Notes under the pieces: model-generated
What the model was told of the DNA's origin: nothing
What the model saw: only the letters and a program-made list of their open reading frames with translations
The model's database searches: none
Program-made: the position numbers and the translations under genes
Assembly: GCF_019801465.1 (NCBI RefSeq)
Contig: NZ_JAHVJA010000005.1
Location: 62,001-126,000, forward strand
Direction: 5' to 3'
Source: Leisingera daeponensis
GTDB lineage: Bacteria; Pseudomonadota; Alphaproteobacteria; Rhodobacterales; Rhodobacteraceae
DNA: 64,000 nt
Part shown: in pieces, positions 50,138 to 59,800 of the stretch
Numbering within the stretch: the stretch's first letter is position 1
How the letters are laid out: the number at the start of each line of letters is the position of its first letter

Positions 50138-51250
50138 TCACTCGCAGGCGGCAATCGCCGCGCCGATATCCTGCAGCAGCGCCGGGTAGAACTGCGGTCC
50201 CGGCTCCAGCTTGGCACCCAGCGGGTCCAGCACCGCGGCGCCCGCGCCGGTGCCGTCCAGCACCGTGGCGACCAGACCCGGATTGAACTGCGGCTCAGAG
50301 AACACGCACGACACGCCGCGCTCTACCACCACGTCGCGGATTTCCGCAATCCGCGCCGGGCTGGGTTTCACGGCGTCACTCAGCGAAATCGCCCCCGCCG
50401 CGCTCAGGCCGAAGCCCTGCTCGAAATACTGATAGGCATCGTGGAACACGATGAACTGCTTGGCCCGGAAGGGCTCCAGCTGGGCTGAGATGCTGGCCGC
50501 CGCGTCTGCAATCTCCTGCTTGCCGGCTTCGGCATTGGCCCTGTAGGCCGCTGCATTCGCCGGATCGTGCTCCGCCAGCTCTTCGGCAATCACGTCCAGC
50601 CACGCCCGGGCATTGGCTGGCAGCAGCCAGGCATGCGGATCGGCACCCTCGTGGGGATGCCCATGAGCATCGCCATGCCCGTGATCATGGCCTTCATGGT
50701 CATCATGATTTCCGGCAGCAGCATGGTCTTCGGCGTGGCCCTCATGACCATGGCCATCGTGATCCTCGTGGCCGCCGTGATCCGCATGATCGCCATGGCC
50801 CTCGGCATGCTCCTCATGACCGTGATCATCATGTTCCTTGTGATCTTCATGCTCGCCGTGGTCCGCATGCTCCTCGTCATGCGCATGCGCCTCGAACCGC
50901 GCGCCCTCGCGGAACGGCAGAACCGTGGTGCCCGCGGCCTCCAGCAGTTCAATCCGGTGCGCATCCCCGGCCAGCTCTTCCAGCGGGCCTTCCAGCCAGG
51001 GGGTCAGCGCACCGCCCAGCCAGAACACCACGTCCGCCTGATCCAGCGCCCGCGCCTCGGAGGGCCGCATCGCATAGCCATGCGGCGAGGCACCGGGCGG
51101 CACCACCAGCGCCGGTTCGCCCAAACCCTGCATCACCCGCGCCACCAGCCCGTGCACCGGTGCGATATCCGCCGCCACCCGCGGCACCTCGGCCCAGGAG
51201 GCCCCTGCACCCGCCAGCAGTGCCGCCGTTGCCGTGCCAATTTTCTTCAT
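50138..51250 (-). CDS. znuA: Zinc ABC transporter binding protein ZnuA with His-rich loop
   Basis: A 370-residue periplasmic zinc-binding lipocalin-unrelated cluster-A-I solute-binding protein. It has a signal peptide (KKIGTATAALLAGAGASWA), DIAPVHGLVARVM, and the Zn ligands in SPHGYAMRPS and ADPHAWL, plus FIVFHDAYQYFEQ and VFSEPQFNPGL. Between residues about 120 and 201 lies a long His/Asp/Glu-rich loop (repeats of HDDH, EHAD, HGHE), a zinc-capture feature of ZnuA but unusually long here. ATG 51250 is chosen over upstream starts because GGAG precedes it and the signal peptide begins there. Divergent from zur. Confidence 0.95.
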   Translation of the reverse strand: MKKIGTATAALLAGAGASWAEVPRVAADIAPVHGLVARVMQGLGEPALVVPPGASPHGYAMRPSEARALDQADVVFWLGGALTPWLEGPLEELAGDAHRIELLEAAGTTVLPFREGARFEAHAHDEEHADHGEHEDHKEHDDHGHEEHAEGHGDHADHGGHEDHDGHGHEGHAEDHAAAGNHDDHEGHDHGHGDAHGHPHEGADPHAWLLPANARAWLDVIAEELAEHDPANAAAYRANAEAGKQEIADAAASISAQLEPFRAKQFIVFHDAYQYFEQGFGLSAAGAISLSDAVKPSPARIAEIRDVVVERGVSCVFSEPQFNPGLVATVLDGTGAGAAVLDPLGAKLEPGPQFYPALLQDIGAAIAACE

Positions 51251-51275
51251 GCCTGCACTCCGCATCCCGCGCCTC

Positions 51276-51292
51276 ATGTAATCTTATAACAT
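51276..51292. promoter_or_regulatory. Candidate Zur box 1
   Basis: ATGTAATCTTATAACAT, a 17-bp dyad with ATGT/ACAT ends, lies 26-42 bases upstream of znuA. It resembles the alphaproteobacterial Zur consensus built on TGTTATANNATAACA. Confidence 0.55.
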
Positions 51293-51301
51293 CGCGCCGC
51301 T

Positions 51302-51328
51302 TGATAAACGTCATAACATAACATATCA
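51302..51328. promoter_or_regulatory. Candidate Zur box 2
   Basis: An AT-rich dyad bounded by TGATA and TATCA with internal CATAACATAACAT, about 40 bases upstream of zur. On the minus strand it reads GATATGTTATGTTATG, close to the known Zur motif. Together with box 1 it would let Zur repress both directions. Confidence 0.6.
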
Positions 51329-51366
51329 AGGGACAAATCCGCTGCCGCCCCAAAGGACCCCCGCAT

Positions 51367-51849
51367 ATGGATTCCATCGGCTTTGCCCCGCATGACCACA
51401 CCAGCTGCATCCAGGACGGCATTGCCGCCGTGGACGCCCAGTGCCGCGCCGGGGGCCTTCAGTTCACCCCCGTCCGGCGCCGGGTGCTGGAAATCCTGCT
51501 GCAGGAGCATCGCGCGCTGGGGGCCTATGAAATCCTCGACCGGCTGCGCGAAGAGGGCCTCGGCTCGCAGCCTCCCGTCGCCTACCGGGCGCTGGATTTC
51601 CTGGTGAAAAACGGCTTTGCGCATAAGATAGAGCGGCTCAATGCCTTCATCGCCTGCACCCATCCGGGCGAGAATCACGCGCCTGTCTTCCTGATCTGCC
51701 GCGCCTGCGACGCGGTGGCGGAGGCGCAGCGCGAACCGACCCAGGGCCAGCTGGGCCAGGCCGCCCGCGACGCCGGTTTCATGATCGAACGCGCGGTGAT
51801 CGAGGCCGAGGGCCTGTGCCCGAAATGCCAGGAGACCCCCGCCGCATGA
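51367..51849 (+). CDS. zur: Zinc uptake regulator Zur (Fur family)
   Basis: A 160-residue Fur-family repressor. The DNA-binding domain has FTPVRRRVLEILLQEHRALGAYEILDRL and PPVAYRALDFLVKNGFAHKIERLNAFIAC. The metal residues include the HPGENHAPVFLICRACDAVAE segment with a structural CxxC, and the C-terminal CPKCQ supplies a second CxxC. Zur with zinc represses znuA and znuCB. It overlaps znuC by four bases, so regulator and transporter are one operon under self-control. Confidence 0.93.
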   Translation: MDSIGFAPHDHTSCIQDGIAAVDAQCRAGGLQFTPVRRRVLEILLQEHRALGAYEILDRLREEGLGSQPPVAYRALDFLVKNGFAHKIERLNAFIACTHPGENHAPVFLICRACDAVAEAQREPTQGQLGQAARDAGFMIERAVIEAEGLCPKCQETPAA

Positions 51850-52604
51850 GCAGCCTGATTTCCCTGGACGGCCTCACTGTTGCCCATGGCGGCAACACGG
51901 TGCTGTCCGGTGTCTCCCTGTCGATCGCCCCCGGTGAGATCGTCACTGTGGTCGGCCCCAACGGATCCGGCAAGTCCACCCTGCTGCGCAGCGTCATCGG
52001 CGCGCAAAAGCCCGCGCGCGGCCGCATCATGCGGGCGCCGGGGCTGCGCATCGGCTATGTGCCGCAGAAGCTGCACATCGACCCGACCCTACCGCTGACG
52101 GTGCGCCGGTTTCTCAGCCTGCCCGCCCGCGTCAGCGACGCCTGGGCCGCCGAGGCGCTGGAGCAGGCGGGCGCCGGCAATCTTGCCGCGCGGCAGATGT
52201 CCGGCCTGTCCGGCGGCCAGTTCCAGCGGGTGCTGCTGGCCCGCGCCCTCCTGTGCGATCCGCAGCTGCTGATCCTGGACGAGGCCACCCAGGGGCTGGA
52301 CCAGCCGGGCTCCGCCGCCTTTTACCAGCGCATTGAAAAGGTCCGCCAGGACCTGGGCTGCGCGGTGCTGATGGTCAGCCACGAACTGCATGTGGTGATG
52401 GCGGCCTCCGACCGGGTGATTTGCCTCAACGGGCATGTCTGCTGCGAGGGCGCGCCGGAGCAGGTCGCCTCCGCCCCGGAATACCGCGCCCTGTTCGGCA
52501 CCGGCACCCAGGGCGCGCTGGCGCTCTACCGGCATGAGCACAACCACAGCCACGATCACGACTGCGCCCGCGGTCACGGGCATCAGCATGAGGCCGCAGA
52601 ATGA
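51846..52604 (+). CDS. znuC: Zinc ABC transporter ATPase ZnuC
   Basis: A 252-residue ATPase. Walker A is GPNGSGKSTLL, the signature is LSGGQFQRVLLARALL and Walker B is QLLILDEATQGLD, with the switch histidine in MVSHELHVVM. The C-terminal tail is His-rich (EHNHSHDHDCARGHGHQH), seen in several ZnuC proteins and probably zinc-binding. The ATG overlaps the zur stop; the stop overlaps znuB by four bases. Confidence 0.94.
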   Translation: MSSLISLDGLTVAHGGNTVLSGVSLSIAPGEIVTVVGPNGSGKSTLLRSVIGAQKPARGRIMRAPGLRIGYVPQKLHIDPTLPLTVRRFLSLPARVSDAWAAEALEQAGAGNLAARQMSGLSGGQFQRVLLARALLCDPQLLILDEATQGLDQPGSAAFYQRIEKVRQDLGCAVLMVSHELHVVMAASDRVICLNGHVCCEGAPEQVASAPEYRALFGTGTQGALALYRHEHNHSHDHDCARGHGHQHEAAE

Positions 52605-53407
52605 TCCTGCTTGACGATTTCCTGATCCGCGCCGCGCTGGCGGGTATCGGCGTGGCGCTGGCTGCGGCTCCGCTCGGCTGCTTCGTGGTCTGGCGCCGGA
52701 TGGCCTATTTCGGCGACGCCACCGCGCATGCCTCGATCCTCGGTGTGGCGCTGGCGCTCAGCTTTGATGTGTCGGTCTTTGCCGGCGTGCTGGCCACGGC
52801 GCTGGCGATGGCCACCACCGTCTCGGCGCTGGCCGGGCGCGGCTATGCGATGGACACGCTGCTGGGGGTTCTGGCGCATTCCTCCCTCGCCTTCGGCCTG
52901 GTCGCCGTCTCCTTCCTGCAGGGGGTGCGGATCGACCTGATGGCTTATCTTTTCGGAGACATCCTGGCAGTGGGCCGGGCGGATCTGGCGGTGATCTGGG
53001 GCGGCGCAGCGCTGGTGCTCGGGCTGTTGTGGTGGCGCTGGTCCGCCTTGCTGACCGCCACCCTGAACCCCGACCTGGCCTATGCCGCCGGCATCGATCC
53101 CCGCCGCGAGCAGATGGTGCTCACCATAGCGCTGGCGCTGGTGGTTGCGGTGGCGATCAAGGTGGTGGGGGTGCTGCTGATCGCCGCCATGCTGCTGATC
53201 CCGGCCGCCGCCGCCCGCCCCTTTGCCGCCACGCCCGAACGCATGGCCGTCATTGCCGCCCTTCTGGGCATGCTGGCGGCCGTTGGCGGCCTGCAGCTGG
53301 CCTTTGCGCTGGACACGCCGGCAGGCCCGAGCATCGTCTGCCTGGCTGCCGCGCTGTTTGCCGCCTCCAGCCTCACCGGGCTTCTGCTTCAGCGCCGCCG
53401 CGGCTGA
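52601..53407 (+). CDS. znuB: Zinc ABC transporter permease ZnuB
   Basis: A 268-residue ABC-3 family permease with about eight helices. Markers are PLGCFVVWRRMAYFGDATAHASILGVAL, LFGDILAVGRADLAVI, and DPRREQMVLTIALALVVAVAIKVVGVLLIAAMLLIPAAAARPFA. It forms the zinc channel with ZnuC as motor and ZnuA as binding protein. It overlaps znuC by four bases and ends the operon; a GC-rich hairpin lies in the 55 bases before the convergent kinase gene. Confidence 0.94.
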   Translation: MILLDDFLIRAALAGIGVALAAAPLGCFVVWRRMAYFGDATAHASILGVALALSFDVSVFAGVLATALAMATTVSALAGRGYAMDTLLGVLAHSSLAFGLVAVSFLQGVRIDLMAYLFGDILAVGRADLAVIWGGAALVLGLLWWRWSALLTATLNPDLAYAAGIDPRREQMVLTIALALVVAVAIKVVGVLLIAAMLLIPAAAARPFAATPERMAVIAALLGMLAAVGGLQLAFALDTPAGPSIVCLAAALFAASSLTGLLLQRRRG

Positions 53408-53462
53408 CGCAGCCGGCCTTCCGGCGCCGTTCCGGCGATCCCCGCCCCCGGCGCCGGCACAT

Positions 53463-55748
53463 TCAGCTGCCGGTCCGCTGCAGGTCCGCTGCCGCCGTCC
53501 ATTTGCTGATGGCCTCGGTCAGCGCCTTCTTGTTGATCGGCTTGCTGAGGAAATCATCCATTCCCGCCTGCAGGCATTTTTCCCGATGCGCCTGCAGCGC
53601 ATTGGCGGTCAGCGCCACAATCGGGCATTTGCTGCCACCGTCCTCCGCCTCGATCCGGCGCATTTCGGCGGTGGCTTCCAGGCCGTCCATCTCCGGCATC
53701 ATCATGTCCATCAGAACGATGTCCGGCCTCTCGGCCCGGAACTGCTTCACCGCCTCGACGCCGTTCCGGGCAATCCGGATGTCCAGCAGCGCGTCTTTCA
53801 GCATCTTGGTCACAACCAGCTGATTGGTCCGGTTGTCCTCGGCAAGCAGCAGCTTGAGGCGGCGGCCGGACGGCCGGGGTCCGCTGCCGCCGCCCGCCGC
53901 GGCTTCGGCCTGGCGGCCGGGAAGGCTCAGCGCCCTGTCGAGAACCTGCCTCAGCTGCCCCGCCCGCACCGGTTTCAGCGCAAACTCGCAGGTCCCGATC
54001 GCCTCGCAGTCCGACCGGCTCAGCGCGTGCTCCACCGAGGACAGGATGATCAGCGGCATCGTCTCGAACCCGGGCATCGCCCGGATCCGCGCCGCCAGGG
54101 TGTGCCCGTCCATGGCGGGCATCTGGAAGTCGAGAATGACAAAATCGAACCGGCGCCCGTCCAGCTGCGCATCGGCTAGGATTTCCAGCCCCTCATGCGC
54201 CGAGGCCGCCAGGCTGCTGGAGATCCCCCAGGCGCTCAGCCGCTCGGACAGGATGACCCGGTTCAGCTCCAGATCATCCACCACCAGGCCGTGCAGCCCG
54301 GCGAAACTGTGCGGCCCGCCCGCCGGAGCCGTCTCCGGCTTGCCGCCGGCCCGCAGCGGAATCGCGATGGTGAACACCGAACCCTCGCCCGGCTCCGACT
54401 TCACCGCCACCGATCCGCCCATCAGCGCCAGCAGCTGCGACGAAATCGCCAGCCCCAGGCCGGTGCCCTCGAAGTTGCGGGTGGCGGCGTTGTCGGCCTG
54501 CTCGAAGGCGCGGAAGATCTTGCTGAGCCGGCTCGGCTCGATGCCGATCCCGGTATCGCGCACCTGCAGCTTCAGCAGATGGCTGCCCGACTCCTGCAGC
54601 TCCCCGGTCACCTCGATATACACATAGCCTTCGCGGGTGAACTTGACCGCATTGCCGGCGACATTGGTGATCACCTGGCGGATGCGGCCGGCGTCCCCCT
54701 CAAAGACTTCCGGCAGCGCCGGATCGTAGCGCATGGTGATCTCGACCCCCTTCTCCGCCGCCTTCGGCGACAGCAGGGTCACCACGTCCTCGACCGCGGT
54801 CTGAAGGTTGAAGGGTTTGATGCTGAACTCGACCTTGCCGGCCTCGATCTTGGAGAAATTCAGGATGTCGTTGATAATTGTCAGCAGCGCCGAGCCGGAC
54901 TTGGCGATGGTCTCCGCATACATCTGCTGGTCTTCATCCAGTTCGGTGTCGCGCAGCAGCTCCGCCATGCCGATCACCCCGTTCATCGGGGTGCGGATCT
55001 CGTGGCTCATGTTGGCGAGGAACTCCGACTTGGCGCGGTTGGCGATATCCGCCGACTCGCGGGCCTGCTCCAATGCGAACTCCCGCTCATCGCGCTCGGC
55101 AAAGGTCTCCTCCAGCACACCGACCGAAAAATCCAGCGCCCGGAACTCGCGCGAGGCATACCAGGGCAGCCTTTGCGCCGGGCTGCGCAGGCCGGAGATC
55201 GCGTCCGACATCCGCTTGTGGATCATTTGCAGCGGCCGCAGCGCCAGCCCGTGCACCAGCAGCAGGACCAGGAATGACAGCACCAGAACCGGCACCACCG
55301 TCCAGATGATGATCTGGCGCACCGAAGCCGCCACCAGCGCTTCGCCGTCCCGGGTCGACCATTCGACCAGCATGGTGCCGAACACCGCCCCTTCCAGCTC
55401 GATCGGCCGCTCGTACATCACGCGGCCGCCTTCCGGCGGCACGCCGGGAGCCTTGGCCGACGCCAGCATCTTGCCCGCCGGGGTGCGGATCTCGATCGAC
55501 ACGATCTGCGGCTTGCGGGTCACCGCCTCATTCAGGCCGGTTTCCAGCACCGGCACATCCTCGACGATGATCGATTCCAGCATCAGGCCGCTCAGCAGCG
55601 ACACCGTGAGGTCCGCCTGCTCGGCCAGTTGCTCCTCCAGCCGCCGCGCCTCCTGGCGCTGCGCCAGATCGCCGACGACTATGCCGACCGCCGAGGCTGC
55701 AAGCAGCAGCGACAGCACGATCTGGAAAAGAATGCTCGTACGTTTCAT
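53463..55748 (-). CDS. Hybrid sensor histidine kinase with two receiver domains
   Basis: A 761-residue kinase. TM1 ([22 protein letters not shown]), a periplasmic region of about 120 residues and TM2 ([23 protein letters not shown]) precede HisKA with H249 in [18 protein letters not shown]. The ATPase domain has [10 protein letters not shown] and [13 protein letters not shown]. Receiver 1 carries D540 ([11 protein letters not shown]) and receiver 2 carries D681 ([12 protein letters not shown]). No HPt or output domain is present, so the phosphate must pass to a protein encoded elsewhere. It follows a PhnD-type periplasmic binding protein by 17 bases, which is likely its ligand-sensing partner. 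Confidence 0.9.
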   Translation of the reverse strand: MKRTSILFQIVLSLLLAASAVGIVVGDLAQRQEARRLEEQLAEQADLTVSLLSGLMLESIIVEDVPVLETGLNEAVTRKPQIVSIEIRTPAGKMLASAKAPGVPPEGGRVMYERPIELEGAVFGTMLVEWSTRDGEALVAASVRQIIIWTVVPVLVLSFLVLLLVHGLALRPLQMIHKRMSDAISGLRSPAQRLPWYASREFRALDFSVGVLEETFAERDEREFALEQARESADIANRAKSEFLANMSHEIRTPMNGVIGMAELLRDTELDEDQQMYAETIAKSGSALLTIINDILNFSKIEAGKVEFSIKPFNLQTAVEDVVTLLSPKAAEKGVEITMRYDPALPEVFEGDAGRIRQVITNVAGNAVKFTREGYVYIEVTGELQESGSHLLKLQVRDTGIGIEPSRLSKIFRAFEQADNAATRNFEGTGLGLAISSQLLALMGGSVAVKSEPGEGSVFTIAIPLRAGGKPETAPAGGPHSFAGLHGLVVDDLELNRVILSERLSAWGISSSLAASAHEGLEILADAQLDGRRFDFVILDFQMPAMDGHTLAARIRAMPGFETMPLIILSSVEHALSRSDCEAIGTCEFALKPVRAGQLRQVLDRALSLPGRQAEAAAGGGSGPRPSGRRLKLLLAEDNRTNQLVVTKMLKDALLDIRIARNGVEAVKQFRAERPDIVLMDMMMPEMDGLEATAEMRRIEAEDGGSKCPIVALTANALQAHREKCLQAGMDDFLSKPINKKALTEAISKWTAAADLQRTGS

Positions 55749-55765
55749 AGTGTCAACGCGGCGCC

Positions 55766-56662
55766 CTAAAAGGCCAGGCTGCGCTCCATTGCCCGGCGGA
55801 TGATGTCGTAGTCCTGATCATCCCCCAGCAGGAACCCGTTCTTGGAAATCCGGCGCACGATCTCCTCATTCTCCGAGGACAGCATCACCTTGCGCATCGC
55901 CTCCAGAACATCGTCCGGCATCTCCGACGACGCCAGCCAGGGCTTGGTCACATTGTCAAAGGACGCCAGCACCCGGATCGGCACGCCCTTGGCCACCAGT
56001 TTCTTGTAGGTGCTTTCCTTCAGCGCGCCCGCCGTGTACTTGCCCGCGCCGACCGCCTCGCCGACCAGGTCATGGCGGCCGAGATAGGCGAATTCCATCA
56101 GGTCGGCACTGCTGATGCCCGAGTCCAGCAGGTACTCCTGCGACAGGTAGCGGCCGATGGTCGACAGCTCGTCCCCGAAGGCAAAGCTCAACCCGGCCAG
56201 GTCCGCAACCGACTGCACCGTGCTGTCGGCATGCACTACGATGACCCCTTTGAACCGCTTCTGGCCGTTCTTGGATTCCATCGCGATGATGCGGATACCC
56301 GGGTTTTCCTTCATGACATGCACGTAGGAGGCCGGGCCGAAACGGGCAAAATCCACCTCGCCGCTGGCCAGCTGGCGGATGCCTTCCTCATATTCCTTGG
56401 CGATCTTCAGCCGGATCGAAACAGGCTCGCCCAGCTCTTCGCTCATCCGGCCGGCCAGGAAAGAGAGAAAGGGCTGATACTGTTTGACCGTTGCGGTTGG
56501 TTTATCCGCCGCATAGGTGCCGAAAACCAGTTCTGTTCCGGCAAATCCCGCAGCTGGCAGCAATGCCGCAAGCCAGGCCGCCAGCACCGCACCGGAAGCG
56601 GCCTGCCTCAGCCGTGTCCGGAAAAGCGCAATGATACCAAAGGTCCACTCAAACACATTCAC
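55766..56662 (-). CDS. PhnD-type periplasmic binding protein, partner of hybrid kinase
   Basis: About 298 residues from GTG 56662, chosen because AGGAGG lies 8 bases before it; the open frame extends further without a ribosome site. A signal anchor ([19 protein letters not shown]) is followed by a phosphate/phosphite/phosphonate-binding (PhnD-like) fold: [45 protein letters not shown], and [20 protein letters not shown]. No PhnC or PhnE genes are near. With the kinase 17 bases downstream it forms a two-gene sensing unit. It is divergent from the 1344-residue fusion protein, which may be its target. Ligand unknown. Confidence 0.85.
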   Translation of the reverse strand: MNVFEWTFGIIALFRTRLRQAASGAVLAAWLAALLPAAGFAGTELVFGTYAADKPTATVKQYQPFLSFLAGRMSEELGEPVSIRLKIAKEYEEGIRQLASGEVDFARFGPASYVHVMKENPGIRIIAMESKNGQKRFKGVIVVHADSTVQSVADLAGLSFAFGDELSTIGRYLSQEYLLDSGISSADLMEFAYLGRHDLVGEAVGAGKYTAGALKESTYKKLVAKGVPIRVLASFDNVTKPWLASSEMPDDVLEAMRKVMLSSENEEIVRRISKNGFLLGDDQDYDIIRRAMERSLAF

Positions 56663-56895
56663 GGTTCTCGCCTCCTGAGTCGCATCGGCTGGCACGGCAG
56701 GAAGGCCGCGCTTCTTCGTTACATGGCACAAGGTTAAGAATACAATGTTAACGCGCCTGCAATTCTCTGAAAAATTTTGCGGTTCTTTTATCCTGCGACA
56801 TCTATATTAACCCTTCAGTAAGGTTTTCGTAATCTTTTAGGCAAATTCGCCTTAAATTCAAAACAACAGACTCAGCTGGCCCAACAGGATCCACC
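56663..56895. promoter_or_regulatory. AT-rich divergent promoter region (sensor pair / fusion gene)
   Basis: 233 bases without a gene and clearly richer in A+T than the surroundings, as expected for two divergent promoters. Dyads seen are CCTT-CAGT-AAGG (56814-56825) and AGGC-N6-GCCT (56839-56852). GTTAA words recur around 56733-56752. Exact promoters cannot be set by eye. Confidence 0.45.
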
Positions 56896-59800
56896 TTGAA
56901 GACGACCTTTATGCCCTCCTGGACCGCTCGGTCCCTCCGCCGCTCAGCACAAACCATTGTGCTGACTTCGCTTTTGTCAGCGCTCCCTGTTGCGGCATTT
57001 GCCATTCCATCGCCAGAACTGGTCATCGGCTCGGTGTCCTCTCTGTCCCAGGTCCTGGCCGTGGGAATTGCCATGATTTCCGGTCTGGGGGCTGTAATTG
57101 CGGCAAAACTGGGTTTTACCCCCAAACCGGGCAACTCACCTAGGCGCTACCCGGTCAAGCTGATCTCCGTCCTCGTGCTGGCGGCTGCGGCGCTGGCAGC
57201 CGGTAATTACTGGCAGTATTCCTCGCATGCGCAGGCTGAGCTGGCAAGGCTGCAGGCCACTTTGACGCGGCCGGCGCAGTTTGACGGCACCACCATCAAG
57301 GACGCCTCGCTGAAGGAGACCAGCTTCTCCAAACAAGAGGACCATCCGCTGGCGATGAGCACCGCCGACGCGGCCGCAGCGCTGCAGGATGGCGCCACCC
57401 TGTTCTACGACATCCGCGAAACCGGCGAGAACGCCATGGGCACCCTGCCCGGCGCCACCCATATCCGCTTCCCCGATTTCGTCCAGAGCCAGCCGGTGCA
57501 GCCGGGCCAGAAGGTCGTGCTTTTCTGCCACAACGGCAACCGCTCCTCGGAAACCTGCGCCAAGCTGGCGGCGATGGGCATCGACTGCAGCTTCATCGCC
57601 GGCGGCATCGAGAAATGGATCGTCGAGGGGCGCGCATTCTCCGACAAGGATGTGAAGACGCTGTCCGACCTGCGCGCCATCCCGGACTACCCGGGCAAGG
57701 ACGTCCTGCTCAGCACCGATGACTTCAAGACCCTGCTGACCACCGAGGACCTGCAGATCGTCGACACCCGCTATCCCGGCGATTTCGAAGTCGGCCACCT
57801 GCCCGGCGCCATCAACATCCCGATCCGCAAGATGACCACGGATGACCTGATGGCGCGCATCGCCGAGCTGGACCCGGATAAGCCCACCATCGCCGCCTGC
57901 TATGACCGCCGCAGCTGCTTCATGAGCCAGGTGCTGGGGCTGGAGCTGTCGCAGCAAGGCATCGATTTCCTTGGCCGCTATACCCTGCCGTGGGAATATT
58001 TTGTCGCGCCCAAGCCGAAGCCGCATGTGCAGGACTGGCTGGCGGACCAGCAGTCCGGCCTGTGGGACAAGGCGATCTCGGCCCTGGCCGCCGCCCTTTT
58101 GTGGGTGCATGAGCGCAGCCATATCCTGCTGGGCCTGCTGGCGCTGTCCATCGTGACCCGCCTCCTGGTGCTGCCGGTGGCGCTGAAATCCGAACGCGAC
58201 CAGATCATCACCAATGACACCGCGGATGAGATGAAGGCGCTGAAGGCAAAACTGGCCCATGACCCGGTGCGCAAGGCCCGTGCAGTACAGGCGTTCTACA
58301 AGGACAAGGGCCTGACCCCGATGAAAAACCTCACCGCGCTGCTGTTCCTGCCGGTGATGATGCTGGGCGTCTCCGCCGCGCAGGAGGCCAGCGCCTCGCT
58401 GCAAACCCCGTTCCTGTGGATGGCTGACCTCGGCGCAGCCGACCCGCTGTTCATCATGCCGGTGCTGTTCTGCATGCTCGCCGCCGTCTACCTGCTGTGG
58501 GCCGTGGCAAAGACCCCGCGCCAGAAAACCCTGTGGATGGTGCTGGGCATGCCTGCGCTCTTTGCCATGGTGTTCACCCTGACGGCCGCCGCCAACGCCT
58601 ATCTCTGCTTCAGCTTGACCCTTCTGCTGGTGCAGCGCGCCTACGTGACCGGCCTGCACCGCAAGCTGGCTGAGGCACTTGCCCTGCGCGCCCACAAGCG
58701 CCGCCTCGCCAAGCTGCCGCGCGGCGTGATCCCGATGGGCTACACCGAGGAGCTGGAGCACGCCGGCAACAAGGCCCTGCGCCTGTCGATCCTGCGCAAC
58801 GCGGGCCTGCCGGTCCCCGGCGGCGTGATCGTGCGCTCCGACGCGATCCACGACTACCGCGAAATGCCCGAAGCCGGCAAAGACGCCTTTGCGGCCAAGG
58901 TCTTCACCCTCGCGGGCGGTAAACCGGTTGCCGTGCGCTCCTCCGCCAGCAATGAGGACGGCCACGACCAGAGCTTTGCCGGCGTCTTTGAATCGGTGCT
59001 CGACGTCACCGCGGACACCATGCGCGCCGCACTTGACGAGGTGGTGGAAAGCTTCTCCTCCGAGCGCGCCGCCAGCTACTCCGGCGAGGGCGACAGCACC
59101 GGTCAGGGCAATATCGTGGTGCAGGAAATGGTGCAGGCGGAATACGCCGGCGTTCTCTTCACCCAGGACCCGATGGCCCCCGGAATGGCGATGATCGAAT
59201 GGGTCGAAGGCTGCGGCGAGGACCTGGTGTCCGGCCGCGTCACCCCGACCAGCTTGCGCTTTGGCCGCTACACCGGCCTGCCCGCGGCGGTAGATCAGGA
59301 CCGGACGCTGGACATGGCGCCGCTGCTGGCCCTTGGGCGCCAGATCGAGGACACCTTCGGCTGCCCGCAGGACGTCGAATGGGCCTATGCCAACGGTGAA
59401 TTCCAGATCGTGCAAAGCCGCGACATCACCACGCTGTCCTTGGGCACCGAGCAGGAGCAAACCCGCCTGGCCGAGTGGCGCGATCTCTTGGACCGCTACG
59501 CGGACGCAGACCCGGATCAGACCATCCTGGAGCAGGACGAGATGTCCGAGGTCCTGCCCCGCCCCACCCCGCTCTCCTTCTCACTGATGAGCGAGCTGTG
59601 GGCGCCGGGCGGCAGCGTCGACCTGGCCTGCCGCGAGCTGGGCGTGCCCTATGGCCTGCCCGAAGGGCGCGACGGCCATCTGGTGAACCTGTTCGGCAAA
59701 ACCTACGTCGATGTGGCGCTGAAACAGGGCATGACCCTGAAACTCACCGCCGCCAAGGCCAAACAGCTGCGCAAGCAGGCGCATCCGATGATCACCCGCT

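Noticed and set aside
50567-51289. Apparent methionine-rich membrane protein opposite znuA
   Set aside because: The hydrophobic codons (ATG, ATC, GTC) are just the complement of the His/Asp-rich znuA repeats (CAT, GAT, GAC); no ribosome site and it overlaps the signal-peptide end of znuA.
53418-53450. CCGGCGCC/GGCGCCGG inverted repeat between znuB and the hybrid kinase
   Set aside because: The loop is more than 15 bases and no T-run follows; could be chance in this GC content.
57136-59460. 774-codon open frame antisense to the fusion protein
   Set aside because: Shadow of a high-GC gene with strong third-position bias; the composition is low-complexity and no motif is seen, whereas the plus strand encodes clear catalytic motifs.
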